33,206 nt of DNA. Origin: an uncultured Prevotella sp. (lineage in GTDB: Bacteria; Bacteroidota; Bacteroidia; Bacteroidales; Bacteroidaceae). The position numbers and the translations under genes were made by a program. The stretch lies in assembly GCA_946184025.1 (NCBI GenBank), contig CAMHEA010000005.1:1-33206 (forward strand), written 5' to 3'. Positions 1 to 8,045 of this stretch are shown here, in pieces; position 1 is the stretch's first letter, and each line of letters starts with the position of its first letter. The notes under the pieces were generated by a model that saw nothing but the letters and a program-made list of their open reading frames with translations, did no database searches and was not told where the DNA came from.

Positions 1-156
1 CCTTGCGTCATCCCTTCCCCAACTTACGGGGAAAGGTCTGTTGCGGCTCATACTTGCATAATACAAACATTCGCTAAACCGCCGATAAACAGGCGTTTCT
101 GCAAAGAAAATCATCATACAATGCCGATATTTCTTCCGTTTTATAGGCAGAACTGA

Positions 157-164
157 TACCTTTG
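157..164 (+). promoter_or_regulatory. Candidate Bacteroidetes -7 promoter element (TACCTTTG)
   Basis: Exact match to TAnnTTTG at 157-164 in 'gatacctttgcacc'. No clear TTTG -33 element. Followed within about 150 bp by an intrinsic terminator. Confidence 0.45.
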
Positions 165-169
165 CACCA

Positions 170-318
170 TGTTTGAGTTTTATTAATAAAGTTGTTAATT
201 AGATTATTATGTTAGGTTTTTAGTTGTTTTAAGTTTGTAAGGAACATCGTCTGTCGTGAGACACACAACGTTAATGAATATACAGGATGTGCCGGGAGGT
301 GCGTCCTGTGTGTTTTTT
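170..318 (+). ncRNA. Candidate small RNA or attenuated leader transcript
   Basis: Bounded by the TACCTTTG element at 157-164 and a strong intrinsic terminator at 282-318. No credible ORF beyond 4-5 codon micro-ORFs. Confidence 0.3.
282..318 (+). terminator. Intrinsic terminator with GNRA-like tetraloop
   Basis: ACAGGATGTGCC / GGTGCGTCCTGT pair over 12 bp (with three G-U wobbles) around a GGGA loop, followed by GTGTTTTTTG. Confidence 0.6.
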
Positions 319-581
319 GTATAGATCCTTCCGCTATTTCTCCGTGGAGGGTGTCGATGCTTGTCTGCCGTAGCGCGTAAAGCGCACAACGTACAAAGAT
401 GCAAGGCACCTCTTCCGGCTGAAGCCGTCTTCTTAGTGACCTCCAGTTCGGTTCCATTCCACGTTTCCCACATATATTCCCATTATACTTTTTGTGCTCG
501 CAAACACCGATAAAATGGGCAATCTAAAAAATATTGAGTGATACAAATGCCATATTTTTTCTTTTATATTATTATAATATA

Positions 582-589
582 TACCTTTG
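582..589 (+). promoter_or_regulatory. Candidate -7 element (TACCTTTG) upstream of the BspA-like gene
   Basis: 'atatatacctttgtacc' matches TAnnTTTG. It implies a 5' UTR of roughly 130 nt before the ATG at 725. Confidence 0.5.
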
Positions 590-724
590 TACCCGACAAT
601 TTGCTGCGGGAACAGGTCTTTACACCGTATAAATGTAAAAACAGCACACATATATTGTCTCACAATAGGGAAAGCAATTTCAACCAACTATAATATTTTA
701 AAGTATTCAAACTAATAGGAAAAG

Positions 725-3700
725 ATGAAAAAGAGAACATTTCTCAATCAGATGAAACAGAAGTATCGTGTCCTCATCGCGGCCATCGTATGCTTCGCAG
801 GCGGTGTTGTGAAAACATCCGCAGACCAGACGGTCTACTTCTTTCACACTTACTTGGTCCAGCAAGGTGAGACGATAACCTTTGGCGACAGTTATGTGGA
901 CAACACCAAGAGTGCCTTCATGTCCGACATATTGGAGCCAGTAGCAGGAAACACCAAACAGTTCCGTTTTCTTGGAGCTACCGGTTACTATTGTTTCCAG
1001 AGTTATGACGTGAATCCGTTCCTAAGAGGATCGCGCTTGAATTGGGGTACGCCTTATTCTGGCAATTACGATGACTGGAAGAGCGATGACATTGTCAACA
1101 ATAATACCACTTACAACTCCCACCGCTTTGTGGAGCCCAATGATCCCAGAACGACTAAAACCGATAATGGTGCGAACGGAGCTGAATACATCTATGTGAT
1201 GCCTGTCTACGATGCAAAGAACGGGCAGCCTTCGCTTGATGGCGGCAATAATGTGAACTTCCAGAGCAATGACCTTTCCTGGTTTGATGCTGTACATAAT
1301 GGGAATTATTTCGGTTTCGGACATATTTGGTTGGTAGGCAGCAATGCCTTTGGATTCCCCTCTGTCTTTGCATGGAAGGGAGACCGTGCTTTCAAAGGAT
1401 GGACTTATGACGGCAACCGCGACAATTTTGTGCCCATGACACAGACTTCCAAGAATGTCAATGTCATTACCATGCGCACGGGCAAGCAACTGAATACTAA
1501 GCAGTCGGACTTTGCTTTCAAGTTCTTTGCTTCGCAGGGAGCGTGGGGCGGCAATGGAGAACAGTATGGAACGAATTCCATAGAATATGGTAACGGAGCA
1601 TATTATCAGTTTGCAGGAATTACCTCGTCTCAGACCACGGTCGATTTTGTTCAGTTGGTGAGTGGCGGCAATGTGCAAGGTGTCAACAAGGATGCCAGTG
1701 CGAAGAATGAAGCCGAGAAAAACTCTGCCCTTCCTTTGCTTCCTTTGAACTATGACCTTCGCTTTACCGTTGACTTGAGCGGCTTTGATTTTAATGCAAA
1801 TCATGCCCAGATGCCTTTGGTTCTTGAGATTCCGAACCGTCCCAAGCTCACTGAGAACGCCAATGTGAACAACTATTGTGAGGTGAGTCTGACAGGTACG
1901 CTGATTGACAAAGAGAAAAACCCGCTATGGAGCGATGACGGTGTGAACAACTACACGCTGGCTGACGCGCTTCGCTTCCAGGCTAACATTGCTTATGCGG
2001 ATCAGGTGAATACCAACTACAAACGGTTGAAGCTCAACGGCACGCTTACGGCATCGGATCTGACCTACCTGCAATGGCTCATTAGCAACGGAAAGGTGCA
2101 GGAAATAGACCTCAGCGGAGCTAACTTGCCAGAATTGACAATTCCTTCCAATTTTGTCAGCAATGCAGGCTGTACGACATTGACCACCATCGTGCTGCCA
2201 CAATACCTCAATAAAATCGATGCCAACGCCTTTGCAGGCTGCACTGCACTCTCAACGGTAGAGTTTACGGGTACGGAGACCGGTGGATGTGAAATCGGCG
2301 AAGGTGCTTTCAAGAACTGTACGTCACTGAGTGGAGCCTCCATCGGTGAAATTCTGAAGACCACCACTGAAGTGAAAGCAGGCGTTTTCGAGGGTTGTCT
2401 TCAGACGGAAAACAGCTATGAAATTTCTATTCCTGCCAATATCTCGGCGATTGCAGAGGATGCGTTCAAGGATTGTCATATCAACAAGGTGAACGTACCG
2501 GCCAAATACGTTGCACCTACAGCTAAGCCCTTCTCCGTAGACCGCGTGGGCTCACCTTATAATGGTCCGCATAATCTCACGACAGAAACTAACCAATGGT
2601 CATTTGTTGAAGCAGAAGATTTCAATAAGGGAACCTCAGGCGTTGCCTATCTCTTTAATCACAATTCCAATCTGAGCAGTTACTATCCTTATCGTTCGGA
2701 TGTGGAGGGTGCTCCTGTTTGGAAAGTAGGAAAGCCGAGCAACCACTTTGGCAACTGCCAGTCTCCAGCAGGCGAAAGTGACAAACATTTGATTATCGGT
2801 GACTTTGAAACTGGCGATTGGATGAACTATACGGTCAACGTTCCTGAAAAGGGTGGACGTTACATGTTGGATTTCTTCGTTGCGAAAACGGGTGGCGATG
2901 GTGCCTTCTCGGCATACATTGACGGTGAAAAGATTGGAAGTAGAGAGAATATCGGCGGACAGAACGACGACTGTAATGAGCAGAACATATTCTCCAACAT
3001 CCTTCTTTCTAAGGGACAGCATGTCATCCAATTCTATTGTGACAAGAAGCTCAACTTCGACCGCATTGGATTCCAGCGTCTCTATGATGACACGAGTGCC
3101 GACTCAGACGAGGAAGGAAGCTCTTCTGGCTATGACGGAAAGGTTCCCACAGTGAGTGAATCCGCATTTACTACCGATGCCAACCATTTGGAGATTGCTT
3201 TTGCCGATGTTTCAGCATATGAGAGCGAAGCTGAGCGACTGGAATATATCCATGAATACAAGAAAAATGGTTCGCAGTGGAAGAATCTGATTACCAAGGA
3301 TCTCTACGAGAACAGCAGCAGCGAAGTGGAGGCGAGCAAGAAATACGATGTATGCAACCAAGAATATGCCGACGTGCGGTTGCACCGTGACTTTGGAAAT
3401 GCGACCAACTGGGAAACTCTGGTGCTGCCGTTTGATGTGAAGGCTGGTCAGGAAGGTGTAGCCAGCAGCTACGATAACCCTGCAACGGTGAACACCATGG
3501 AGGGCAAAATCAAATTTGCAGCCATCTATATCGGCACGAACGGTGAAATGCTACGCTTCCTGAATGTCGGAACGCATAACCAGACAGCCGCAGAAGCATC
3601 GGCTACGGAAGGATCAGCAGACTATACCATTACTGCCGGAACGCCGTTTATCATCTATCTGGACAAGGAAAAGAACCTTTCTACGGATGCTGCGAATGGT

Positions 3701-4228
3701 GACTATGTCACTTTCGTTGACGTAGACTTGAAGGGCAACCAAAGTGTGAACCACTTTAAGAAAGATGGTTACTGGTTCTGTGGAACGTTCGATGCCATTA
3801 CCAAGCACGATGTTCCTGAAGGTGGACTCTGGGCAATGAGTGGCGACAAACTGATGCATGCCACCAAGACGGCTAAGTTTAAGGGCTACCGTTGCTGGTT
3901 CCAGACAGAAGCGAGTGCCGCGACGGCTACAGAAGTATTCCCCTATGGTCTGTCAGGGGCAGCCAAAGAGGAATCCATGGACGTCATCTTGCTCGGATTT
4001 GCTGCCGAAGACGGCGAATGGGAGAGCTCGGAAACCGGAGATGACAATCAAGATGTGGAAGATGGTGGTATGGAGTCGGGTGATGGCAACCAGGAAACAG
4101 GTATTTTCCTGCCCGACGGCAACCGCATCGAAGTGGTAGACAACATCTATACGCTCACGGGTGTACGCGTTCTGCATCCGCAGAAAGGCATCTACATTGT
4201 CAACGGTAAGAAGATGGTGATTAAGTAA
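725..4228 (+). CDS. Large secreted BspA-type leucine-rich-repeat protein with a CBM6/35-like domain
   Basis: Signal-like N-terminus. LRR_5/BspA pattern (CTTLTTIVLPQYLNKIDANAFAGCTALSTVEF; IGEGAFKNCTSL; IAEDAFKDC). CBM-like 'WSFVEAEDFNKGTSG...GDFETGDWMNYTVNVPEKGGRYMLDFFVA...FDRIGFQ'. C-terminal 'NIYTLTGVRVLHPQKGIYIVNGKKMVIK' tail typical of Prevotella surface proteins. Confidence 0.85.
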   Translation: MKKRTFLNQMKQKYRVLIAAIVCFAGGVVKTSADQTVYFFHTYLVQQGETITFGDSYVDNTKSAFMSDILEPVAGNTKQFRFLGATGYYCFQSYDVNPFLRGSRLNWGTPYSGNYDDWKSDDIVNNNTTYNSHRFVEPNDPRTTKTDNGANGAEYIYVMPVYDAKNGQPSLDGGNNVNFQSNDLSWFDAVHNGNYFGFGHIWLVGSNAFGFPSVFAWKGDRAFKGWTYDGNRDNFVPMTQTSKNVNVITMRTGKQLNTKQSDFAFKFFASQGAWGGNGEQYGTNSIEYGNGAYYQFAGITSSQTTVDFVQLVSGGNVQGVNKDASAKNEAEKNSALPLLPLNYDLRFTVDLSGFDFNANHAQMPLVLEIPNRPKLTENANVNNYCEVSLTGTLIDKEKNPLWSDDGVNNYTLADALRFQANIAYADQVNTNYKRLKLNGTLTASDLTYLQWLISNGKVQEIDLSGANLPELTIPSNFVSNAGCTTLTTIVLPQYLNKIDANAFAGCTALSTVEFTGTETGGCEIGEGAFKNCTSLSGASIGEILKTTTEVKAGVFEGCLQTENSYEISIPANISAIAEDAFKDCHINKVNVPAKYVAPTAKPFSVDRVGSPYNGPHNLTTETNQWSFVEAEDFNKGTSGVAYLFNHNSNLSSYYPYRSDVEGAPVWKVGKPSNHFGNCQSPAGESDKHLIIGDFETGDWMNYTVNVPEKGGRYMLDFFVAKTGGDGAFSAYIDGEKIGSRENIGGQNDDCNEQNIFSNILLSKGQHVIQFYCDKKLNFDRIGFQRLYDDTSADSDEEGSSSGYDGKVPTVSESAFTTDANHLEIAFADVSAYESEAERLEYIHEYKKNGSQWKNLITKDLYENSSSEVEASKKYDVCNQEYADVRLHRDFGNATNWETLVLPFDVKAGQEGVASSYDNPATVNTMEGKIKFAAIYIGTNGEMLRFLNVGTHNQTAAEASATEGSADYTITAGTPFIIYLDKEKNLSTDAANGDYVTFVDVDLKGNQSVNHFKKDGYWFCGTFDAITKHDVPEGGLWAMSGDKLMHATKTAKFKGYRCWFQTEASAATATEVFPYGLSGAAKEESMDVILLGFAAEDGEWESSETGDDNQDVEDGGMESGDGNQETGIFLPDGNRIEVVDNIYTLTGVRVLHPQKGIYIVNGKKMVIK

Positions 4229-4275
4229 AGAGTGCATCAACAATGTTTCATAATGATTTTAGTATAAAGGACAAC

Positions 4276-4473
4276 ATGAAGACGATATATATAAAGCCGG
4301 AAACAGAAATCATCGTCGCACCGGAGCCCATCCTTGCTGGGCTCAATGGTGCCTCCGACGGCAACGGTACAAGCAGCAACTTCAATCCGGAGACCACCAT
4401 TGGCACCGGTGAGATGGAAGACGGTGACTTTGCCAAGCCCGTGAATCCATGGAACTCTGCTTGGGAAGATTAA
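4276..4473 (+). CDS. Small acidic protein (65 aa) of unknown function
   Basis: ATG at 4276 gives MKTIYIKPETEIIVAPEPILAGLNGASDGNGTSSNFNPETTIGTGEMEDGDFAKPVNPWNSAWED. It lies 47 nt after the BspA-like stop and ahead of a terminator. Its opening resembles the many short Bacteroidales proteins starting MKK.YI.P..E. Confidence 0.6.
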   Translation: MKTIYIKPETEIIVAPEPILAGLNGASDGNGTSSNFNPETTIGTGEMEDGDFAKPVNPWNSAWED

Positions 4474-4534
4474 AATGATAGTTGGTTTTCAGAAGAAAAT
4501 CAGGGTAACTAAGTGATAAATATCCTATTACCCG

Positions 4535-4571
4535 GCCTCGGCATGTTGTAGAAACATGTCGGGGCTTTTTC
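4535..4571 (+). terminator. Intrinsic terminator
   Basis: GCCTCGGCATGTT / AACATGTCGGGGC stem, loop GTAGA, then TTTTTCG. Confidence 0.75.
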
Positions 4572-4727
4572 GTTTTTCATGGGAATGAGGATAGGAGCAA
4601 GGTGTTGGAAGCCAATTCCGGACGAAAAAGCCGACTTGAAATGTTATTTTGTGCCAATATTGCCACGCCATCCCAATAAAATATTGCCTATAAATAAGGT
4701 ACTCACATTCGAAAAAGCAAAAACTAT

Positions 4728-4758
4728 TTTGCATTTTGCTCATTTAATCGTACCTTTA
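4728..4758 (+). promoter_or_regulatory. Upstream copy of duplicated promoter (TTTG-N19-TACCTTTA)
   Basis: -33 TTTG 4728-4731, 19-nt spacer, -7 TACCTTTA 4751-4758 (last base deviates from consensus G). Confidence 0.5.
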
Positions 4759-4793
4759 CATAAGGTACTTGCGTTCGAAAAAGCAAAAACTAT

Positions 4794-4824
4794 TTTGCAT
4801 TTTGCTCATTTAATCGTACCTTTG
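4794..4824 (+). promoter_or_regulatory. Downstream copy of duplicated promoter (TTTG-N19-TACCTTTG)
   Basis: -33 TTTG 4794-4797, 19-nt spacer, perfect -7 TACCTTTG 4817-4824, about 68 nt before the ATG at 4892. Confidence 0.7.
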
Positions 4825-4891
4825 CACGCTGAAGAACAAGTTATATATATAATATAAGGTATAATCTCAATTCTAAAATAAAAGAACAAAT

Positions 4892-5497
4892 ATGGATAAA
4901 GTAAGCTATGCACTCGGTCTGGGTATAGGCCGGCAGCTCGCTCAGATGGGCGCTACGGAGCTCTGTATAGACGATTTTGCACAGGCCATCAAGGATGTCG
5001 TGGCTGGGGCAGAACTACAGTTGAAGGAGGCTGAGGCTCAGGCCATTGTGCAGGATTTCTTCCAGAAGCAGGAAGAAAAGCAGCATGCTGCTGCCGCTGA
5101 GGCTGGTAAGGCTGCGCGTGAGGCTGGTGAGAAGTATCTGGAGGCCAACGGCAAGAAGGAAGGTGTTGTCACCACGGTCAGCGGTCTGCAATATCAGGTG
5201 TTGAAAGAAGGTACGGGCAAGCAACCGAAGGCCACCGACAAAGTGCGTTGCCATTATGAAGGCATGCTCATCGACGGCACGTTGTTCGACAGCAGCATCC
5301 AGCGTGGTGAGCCGGCCGTGTTCGGTCTGAATCAGGTCATTGCCGGATGGACTGAAGGTCTGCAACTGATGAAGGAGGGCGGAAAGTATCGCTTCTTCAT
5401 TCCTTACCAGCTGGGCTACGGAGAGCGTGGTGCCGGTGCAGCCATTCCGCCGTATGCAGCACTGGTGTTCGATGTAGAACTCATCGAAGTGGTATAA
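4892..5497 (+). CDS. FKBP-type peptidyl-prolyl cis-trans isomerase (no evident signal peptide)
   Basis: N-terminal FkpA-like helical domain (VSYALGLGIGRQLAQMG). FKBP domain DKVRCHYEGMLIDGTLFDSS...VIAGWTEGLQLM...YGERGAGAAIPPYAALVFDVELIEV. Confidence 0.93.
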   Translation: MDKVSYALGLGIGRQLAQMGATELCIDDFAQAIKDVVAGAELQLKEAEAQAIVQDFFQKQEEKQHAAAAEAGKAAREAGEKYLEANGKKEGVVTTVSGLQYQVLKEGTGKQPKATDKVRCHYEGMLIDGTLFDSSIQRGEPAVFGLNQVIAGWTEGLQLMKEGGKYRFFIPYQLGYGERGAGAAIPPYAALVFDVELIEVV

Positions 5498-5553
5498 TCC
5501 AGGAGACAGAAGAAAGGAAAATAAAGATAAAAACATCCATAAAAGCAAAGAAA

Positions 5554-6459
5554 ATGAAGAAATTATCAATGGTAGCCGTTATGGCTATGGCTGCAATGGC
5601 ACTGGCCTCTTGCAGCAAGTCGGCTCCGAAGGCCAATCTGGAGAGCGACCTTGACTCGCTGAGCTATGCTTTCGGCGTTGAGCAGTCACAAGGTGTGAAG
5701 CCGTTCCTACAGCAGATGGAGATTGATTCCACCTATATGGAACTGTTCGTTCAGGGTATTACCGAAGGTGCCGAGGGTGCCGACGACAACAAGAAGAAGG
5801 CTTACAATGCCGGAATCATGGTGGGTCAGCAGATTATGATGATGCAGCAGAACTATGCTCGTCAGCTTTTCGACGGTGATTCCACGAAGACGCTGTCCAA
5901 GGACAACTTCATTGCTGGTTTCCTTGCAGGTGCAACGGGTAAGGATCAGAAGATGACCATGGAGCAGGCACGCATGGTTGGCCAGCAGGTGGCACAGGCA
6001 CTGCAGATGAAGCAGGCTGAAGTGAAGTTCGGCAAGGAAAAGAAGGCTGCCGATGCATTCATGGCTGCCAACGCCCAGAAGGAAGGAGTGCAGAAGCTCG
6101 GAAAGGGTGTTCAGTATAAAGTGTTGAAGGAAGGCAAGGGCGAAATTCCCACTGCCGATGCCATTGTGAACATCAACTATGAGGGAAAGACCATCGACGG
6201 CAAGACGTTTGACAAGCGCGATGGTGCCAAGATGCCCGTAGGTGGTGTCATTGCAGGCTTCACCGAGGCTCTCACCCACATGCCGGTAGGCTCGAAGTGG
6301 GAAATCTACATCCCCTACAGTGCCGGTTATGGTGCTCAGCAGGTAAGTCAGGATCTCAAGCCCTTCTCTACGCTCATCTTCACCGTTGAACTTCTCGGTA
6401 TTGAAAAGAAACCGGAGCCGCAGGCAGCCCCCAACGTTGCTGCTCCGAAAGTGAAATAA
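5554..6459 (+). CDS. FKBP-type peptidyl-prolyl isomerase, predicted lipoprotein
   Basis: Lipobox MAAMALASC|SKS. FkpA-like N-domain. FKBP domain VNINYEGKTIDGKTFDKRDG...VIAGFTEAL...FSTLIFTVELLGIE. Confidence 0.92.
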   Translation: MKKLSMVAVMAMAAMALASCSKSAPKANLESDLDSLSYAFGVEQSQGVKPFLQQMEIDSTYMELFVQGITEGAEGADDNKKKAYNAGIMVGQQIMMMQQNYARQLFDGDSTKTLSKDNFIAGFLAGATGKDQKMTMEQARMVGQQVAQALQMKQAEVKFGKEKKAADAFMAANAQKEGVQKLGKGVQYKVLKEGKGEIPTADAIVNINYEGKTIDGKTFDKRDGAKMPVGGVIAGFTEALTHMPVGSKWEIYIPYSAGYGAQQVSQDLKPFSTLIFTVELLGIEKKPEPQAAPNVAAPKVK

Positions 6460-6464
6460 CAGCT

Positions 6465-7343
6465 ATGAAGAAACTGCTCGTTTTGGCACTCGTCGTTGTG
6501 GCGAGTGCCTCTTTTAGCACCGCAGGTGCCAAGGGAAAGAAGGATAAGAAGAATGCGGCCGCAGCTCCGCAACCCGTGGTACTGGCTACGCCGACGGACT
6601 CGTTGAGCTATGCTGCCGGCATGTCGTTGACCGATGGCCTGCTGCCGTATCTCAAACAGCAGTATGGTGTGGACGAAAGCCAGCTGGCCGATGTCGTCCG
6701 CGGTTTCAAGGAAGCTGCTGCTCACCGCAATGACAGCGTCTTTACAGCCTATGTGGCCGGTCTTCAGGTTGCCGAAATGGTCAAGTCGCGCATGCTTCCT
6801 AACCTGCAAGGCGACTTTGAGGAGGTCAATGCCGATTTGGTGTATGCCGGTTTTGCTGCGTCTTTGGAAAAAGACCACACCGTCTATACCGACTCTGCGG
6901 CTCAGCGTGTCTTCACCGCAGGCCGCGAGGAGCTGGTGCGCAAGAAGAACGAGGCTGTCCGCCTGGAAGGCGAGGCGTTCCTGGCTGAGAACAAAACCAA
7001 GGCCGGGGTGGTAACCTTACCCAGCGGACTCCAGTATAAGGTGCTGAAGCAGGGTGCCGGTCCCCAACCGAAGGCCACGGACAAGGTGAGAGTCGCCTAT
7101 GAGGGCCGTACCCTCGACGGCAACGTGTTCGATGCGACCTCCAAGCATGGCAAAGACAGTGATTCGTTCAGCGTCGGCGGGCTCATCAAAGGATGGACGG
7201 AAGCCCTCCAGTTGATGCCTGTTGGCTCAAAGTGGGAACTTTATATCCCGCAGGAGCTGGCCTATGGCGAGCGCGGTGCGGGTCGGAACATCAAACCCTA
7301 CGCCACTTTGATTTTCACGCTGGAACTCCTCGGAATCGAATAA
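6465..7343 (+). CDS. FKBP-type peptidyl-prolyl isomerase with signal peptide
   Basis: MKKLLVLALVVVASASFSTAGA signal. FKBP domain VRVAYEGRTLDGNVFDATS...LIKGWTEALQLMPVGSKWELYIPQELAYGERGAGRNIKPYATLIFTLELL. Confidence 0.92.
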   Translation: MKKLLVLALVVVASASFSTAGAKGKKDKKNAAAAPQPVVLATPTDSLSYAAGMSLTDGLLPYLKQQYGVDESQLADVVRGFKEAAAHRNDSVFTAYVAGLQVAEMVKSRMLPNLQGDFEEVNADLVYAGFAASLEKDHTVYTDSAAQRVFTAGREELVRKKNEAVRLEGEAFLAENKTKAGVVTLPSGLQYKVLKQGAGPQPKATDKVRVAYEGRTLDGNVFDATSKHGKDSDSFSVGGLIKGWTEALQLMPVGSKWELYIPQELAYGERGAGRNIKPYATLIFTLELLGIE

Positions 7344-7361
7344 ATGATCGTGAAGTAAGCA

Positions 7362-7388
7362 AAATGCGCCTTTTGGGCGCATTTTTTG
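7362..7388 (+). terminator. Intrinsic terminator after the FKBP cluster
   Basis: AAATGCGCC / GGCGCATTT stem followed by a T tract. Confidence 0.75.
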
Positions 7389-7421
7389 TTTCAAAACGTT
7401 GGCAGTTTCATTTTATTTGTT

Positions 7422-7429
7422 TACTTTTG
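7422..7429 (+). promoter_or_regulatory. Candidate -7 element (TACTTTTG) for the Lrp/AsnC gene
   Basis: TAnnTTTG match at 7422-7429, with GTTG at 7398-7401 about 20 nt upstream as a weak -33. Confidence 0.45.
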
Positions 7430-7480
7430 CTGACAGAATGTAAATAAAACGAAGGATTTTGCAGAAATAACTATCAAACA

Positions 7481-7942
7481 ATGGACAAAATAGACAATTT
7501 GGATCGCAAGATCTTGAGCATTCTGTCGAAGAATGCCCGCATTCCTTTCAAGGATGTAGCAGCAGAGTGTGGTGTGTCGCGTGCGGCCATCCACCAGCGT
7601 GTTCAGCACCTTATCGAGGGTGGAGTGATTACCGGTAGCGGCTTCGATGTCAACCCGAAGAGCCTCGGCTACAGCACCTGCACCTACGTCGGACTGAACC
7701 TGGAGCGTGGAAGCATGTATAAGGAAGTGGTGGAACAAGTTTCTGCCATTCCCGAAATCGTGGAATGCCACTTCACGACAGGTCCTTATACCATGCTGGT
7801 GAAGCTCTATGCGCGCGACAACGAACAGCTCATGGACTTGCTCAACAACAAGTTGCAGGGCATCCATGGTGTGACAAGCACCGAAACACTCATCTCTTTG
7901 GAGCAGAGTGTCAAGCGTGAGATTCCCGTTACGGTAGAATAA
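7481..7942 (+). CDS. Lrp/AsnC family transcriptional regulator
   Basis: MDKIDNLDRKILSILSKNARIPFKDVAAECGVSRAAIHQRVQHLIEGGVITGSG (HTH), followed by a RAM/ACT-like ligand domain. Confidence 0.93.
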   Translation: MDKIDNLDRKILSILSKNARIPFKDVAAECGVSRAAIHQRVQHLIEGGVITGSGFDVNPKSLGYSTCTYVGLNLERGSMYKEVVEQVSAIPEIVECHFTTGPYTMLVKLYARDNEQLMDLLNNKLQGIHGVTSTETLISLEQSVKREIPVTVE

Positions 7943-7951
7943 AGAAAATCC

Positions 7952-7990
7952 AAGGCAGGCTTTCCGCCATCGGTGGAGCCTGCCTTTTCT
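7952..7990 (+). terminator. Intrinsic terminator after the Lrp/AsnC gene
   Basis: AAGGCAGGCT (7952-7961) pairs with AGCCTGCCTT (7977-7986), followed by TTCTGTT. Confidence 0.65.
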
Positions 7991-8045
7991 GTTGCTGCCG
8001 CCCACCGGTGCCGTCGGGGGCGGTCGTATCAAATGGAAGAGAGCC

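Larger units (their letters stand above)
4694..4825 (+). repeat. Two tandem 66-bp direct repeats, each carrying a promoter
   Basis: Units 4694-4759 and 4760-4825: ATAAGGTACT..TTCGAAAAAGCAAAAACTATTTTGCATTTTGCTCATTTAATCGTACCTTT, nearly identical. Confidence 0.9.

Noticed and set aside
207-473. 88-aa and 81-aa minus ORFs in the 5' intergenic region
   Set aside because: Overlapping frames, no RBS-like context or recognisable family; region better explained by the promoter/terminator unit.
4579-4857. 92-aa plus ORF with an internal 22-aa repeat (KVL.FEKAKTILHFAHLIVPLH)
   Set aside because: The repeat arises from translating the duplicated 66-bp promoter unit (66 is a multiple of 3); better explained as regulatory DNA.
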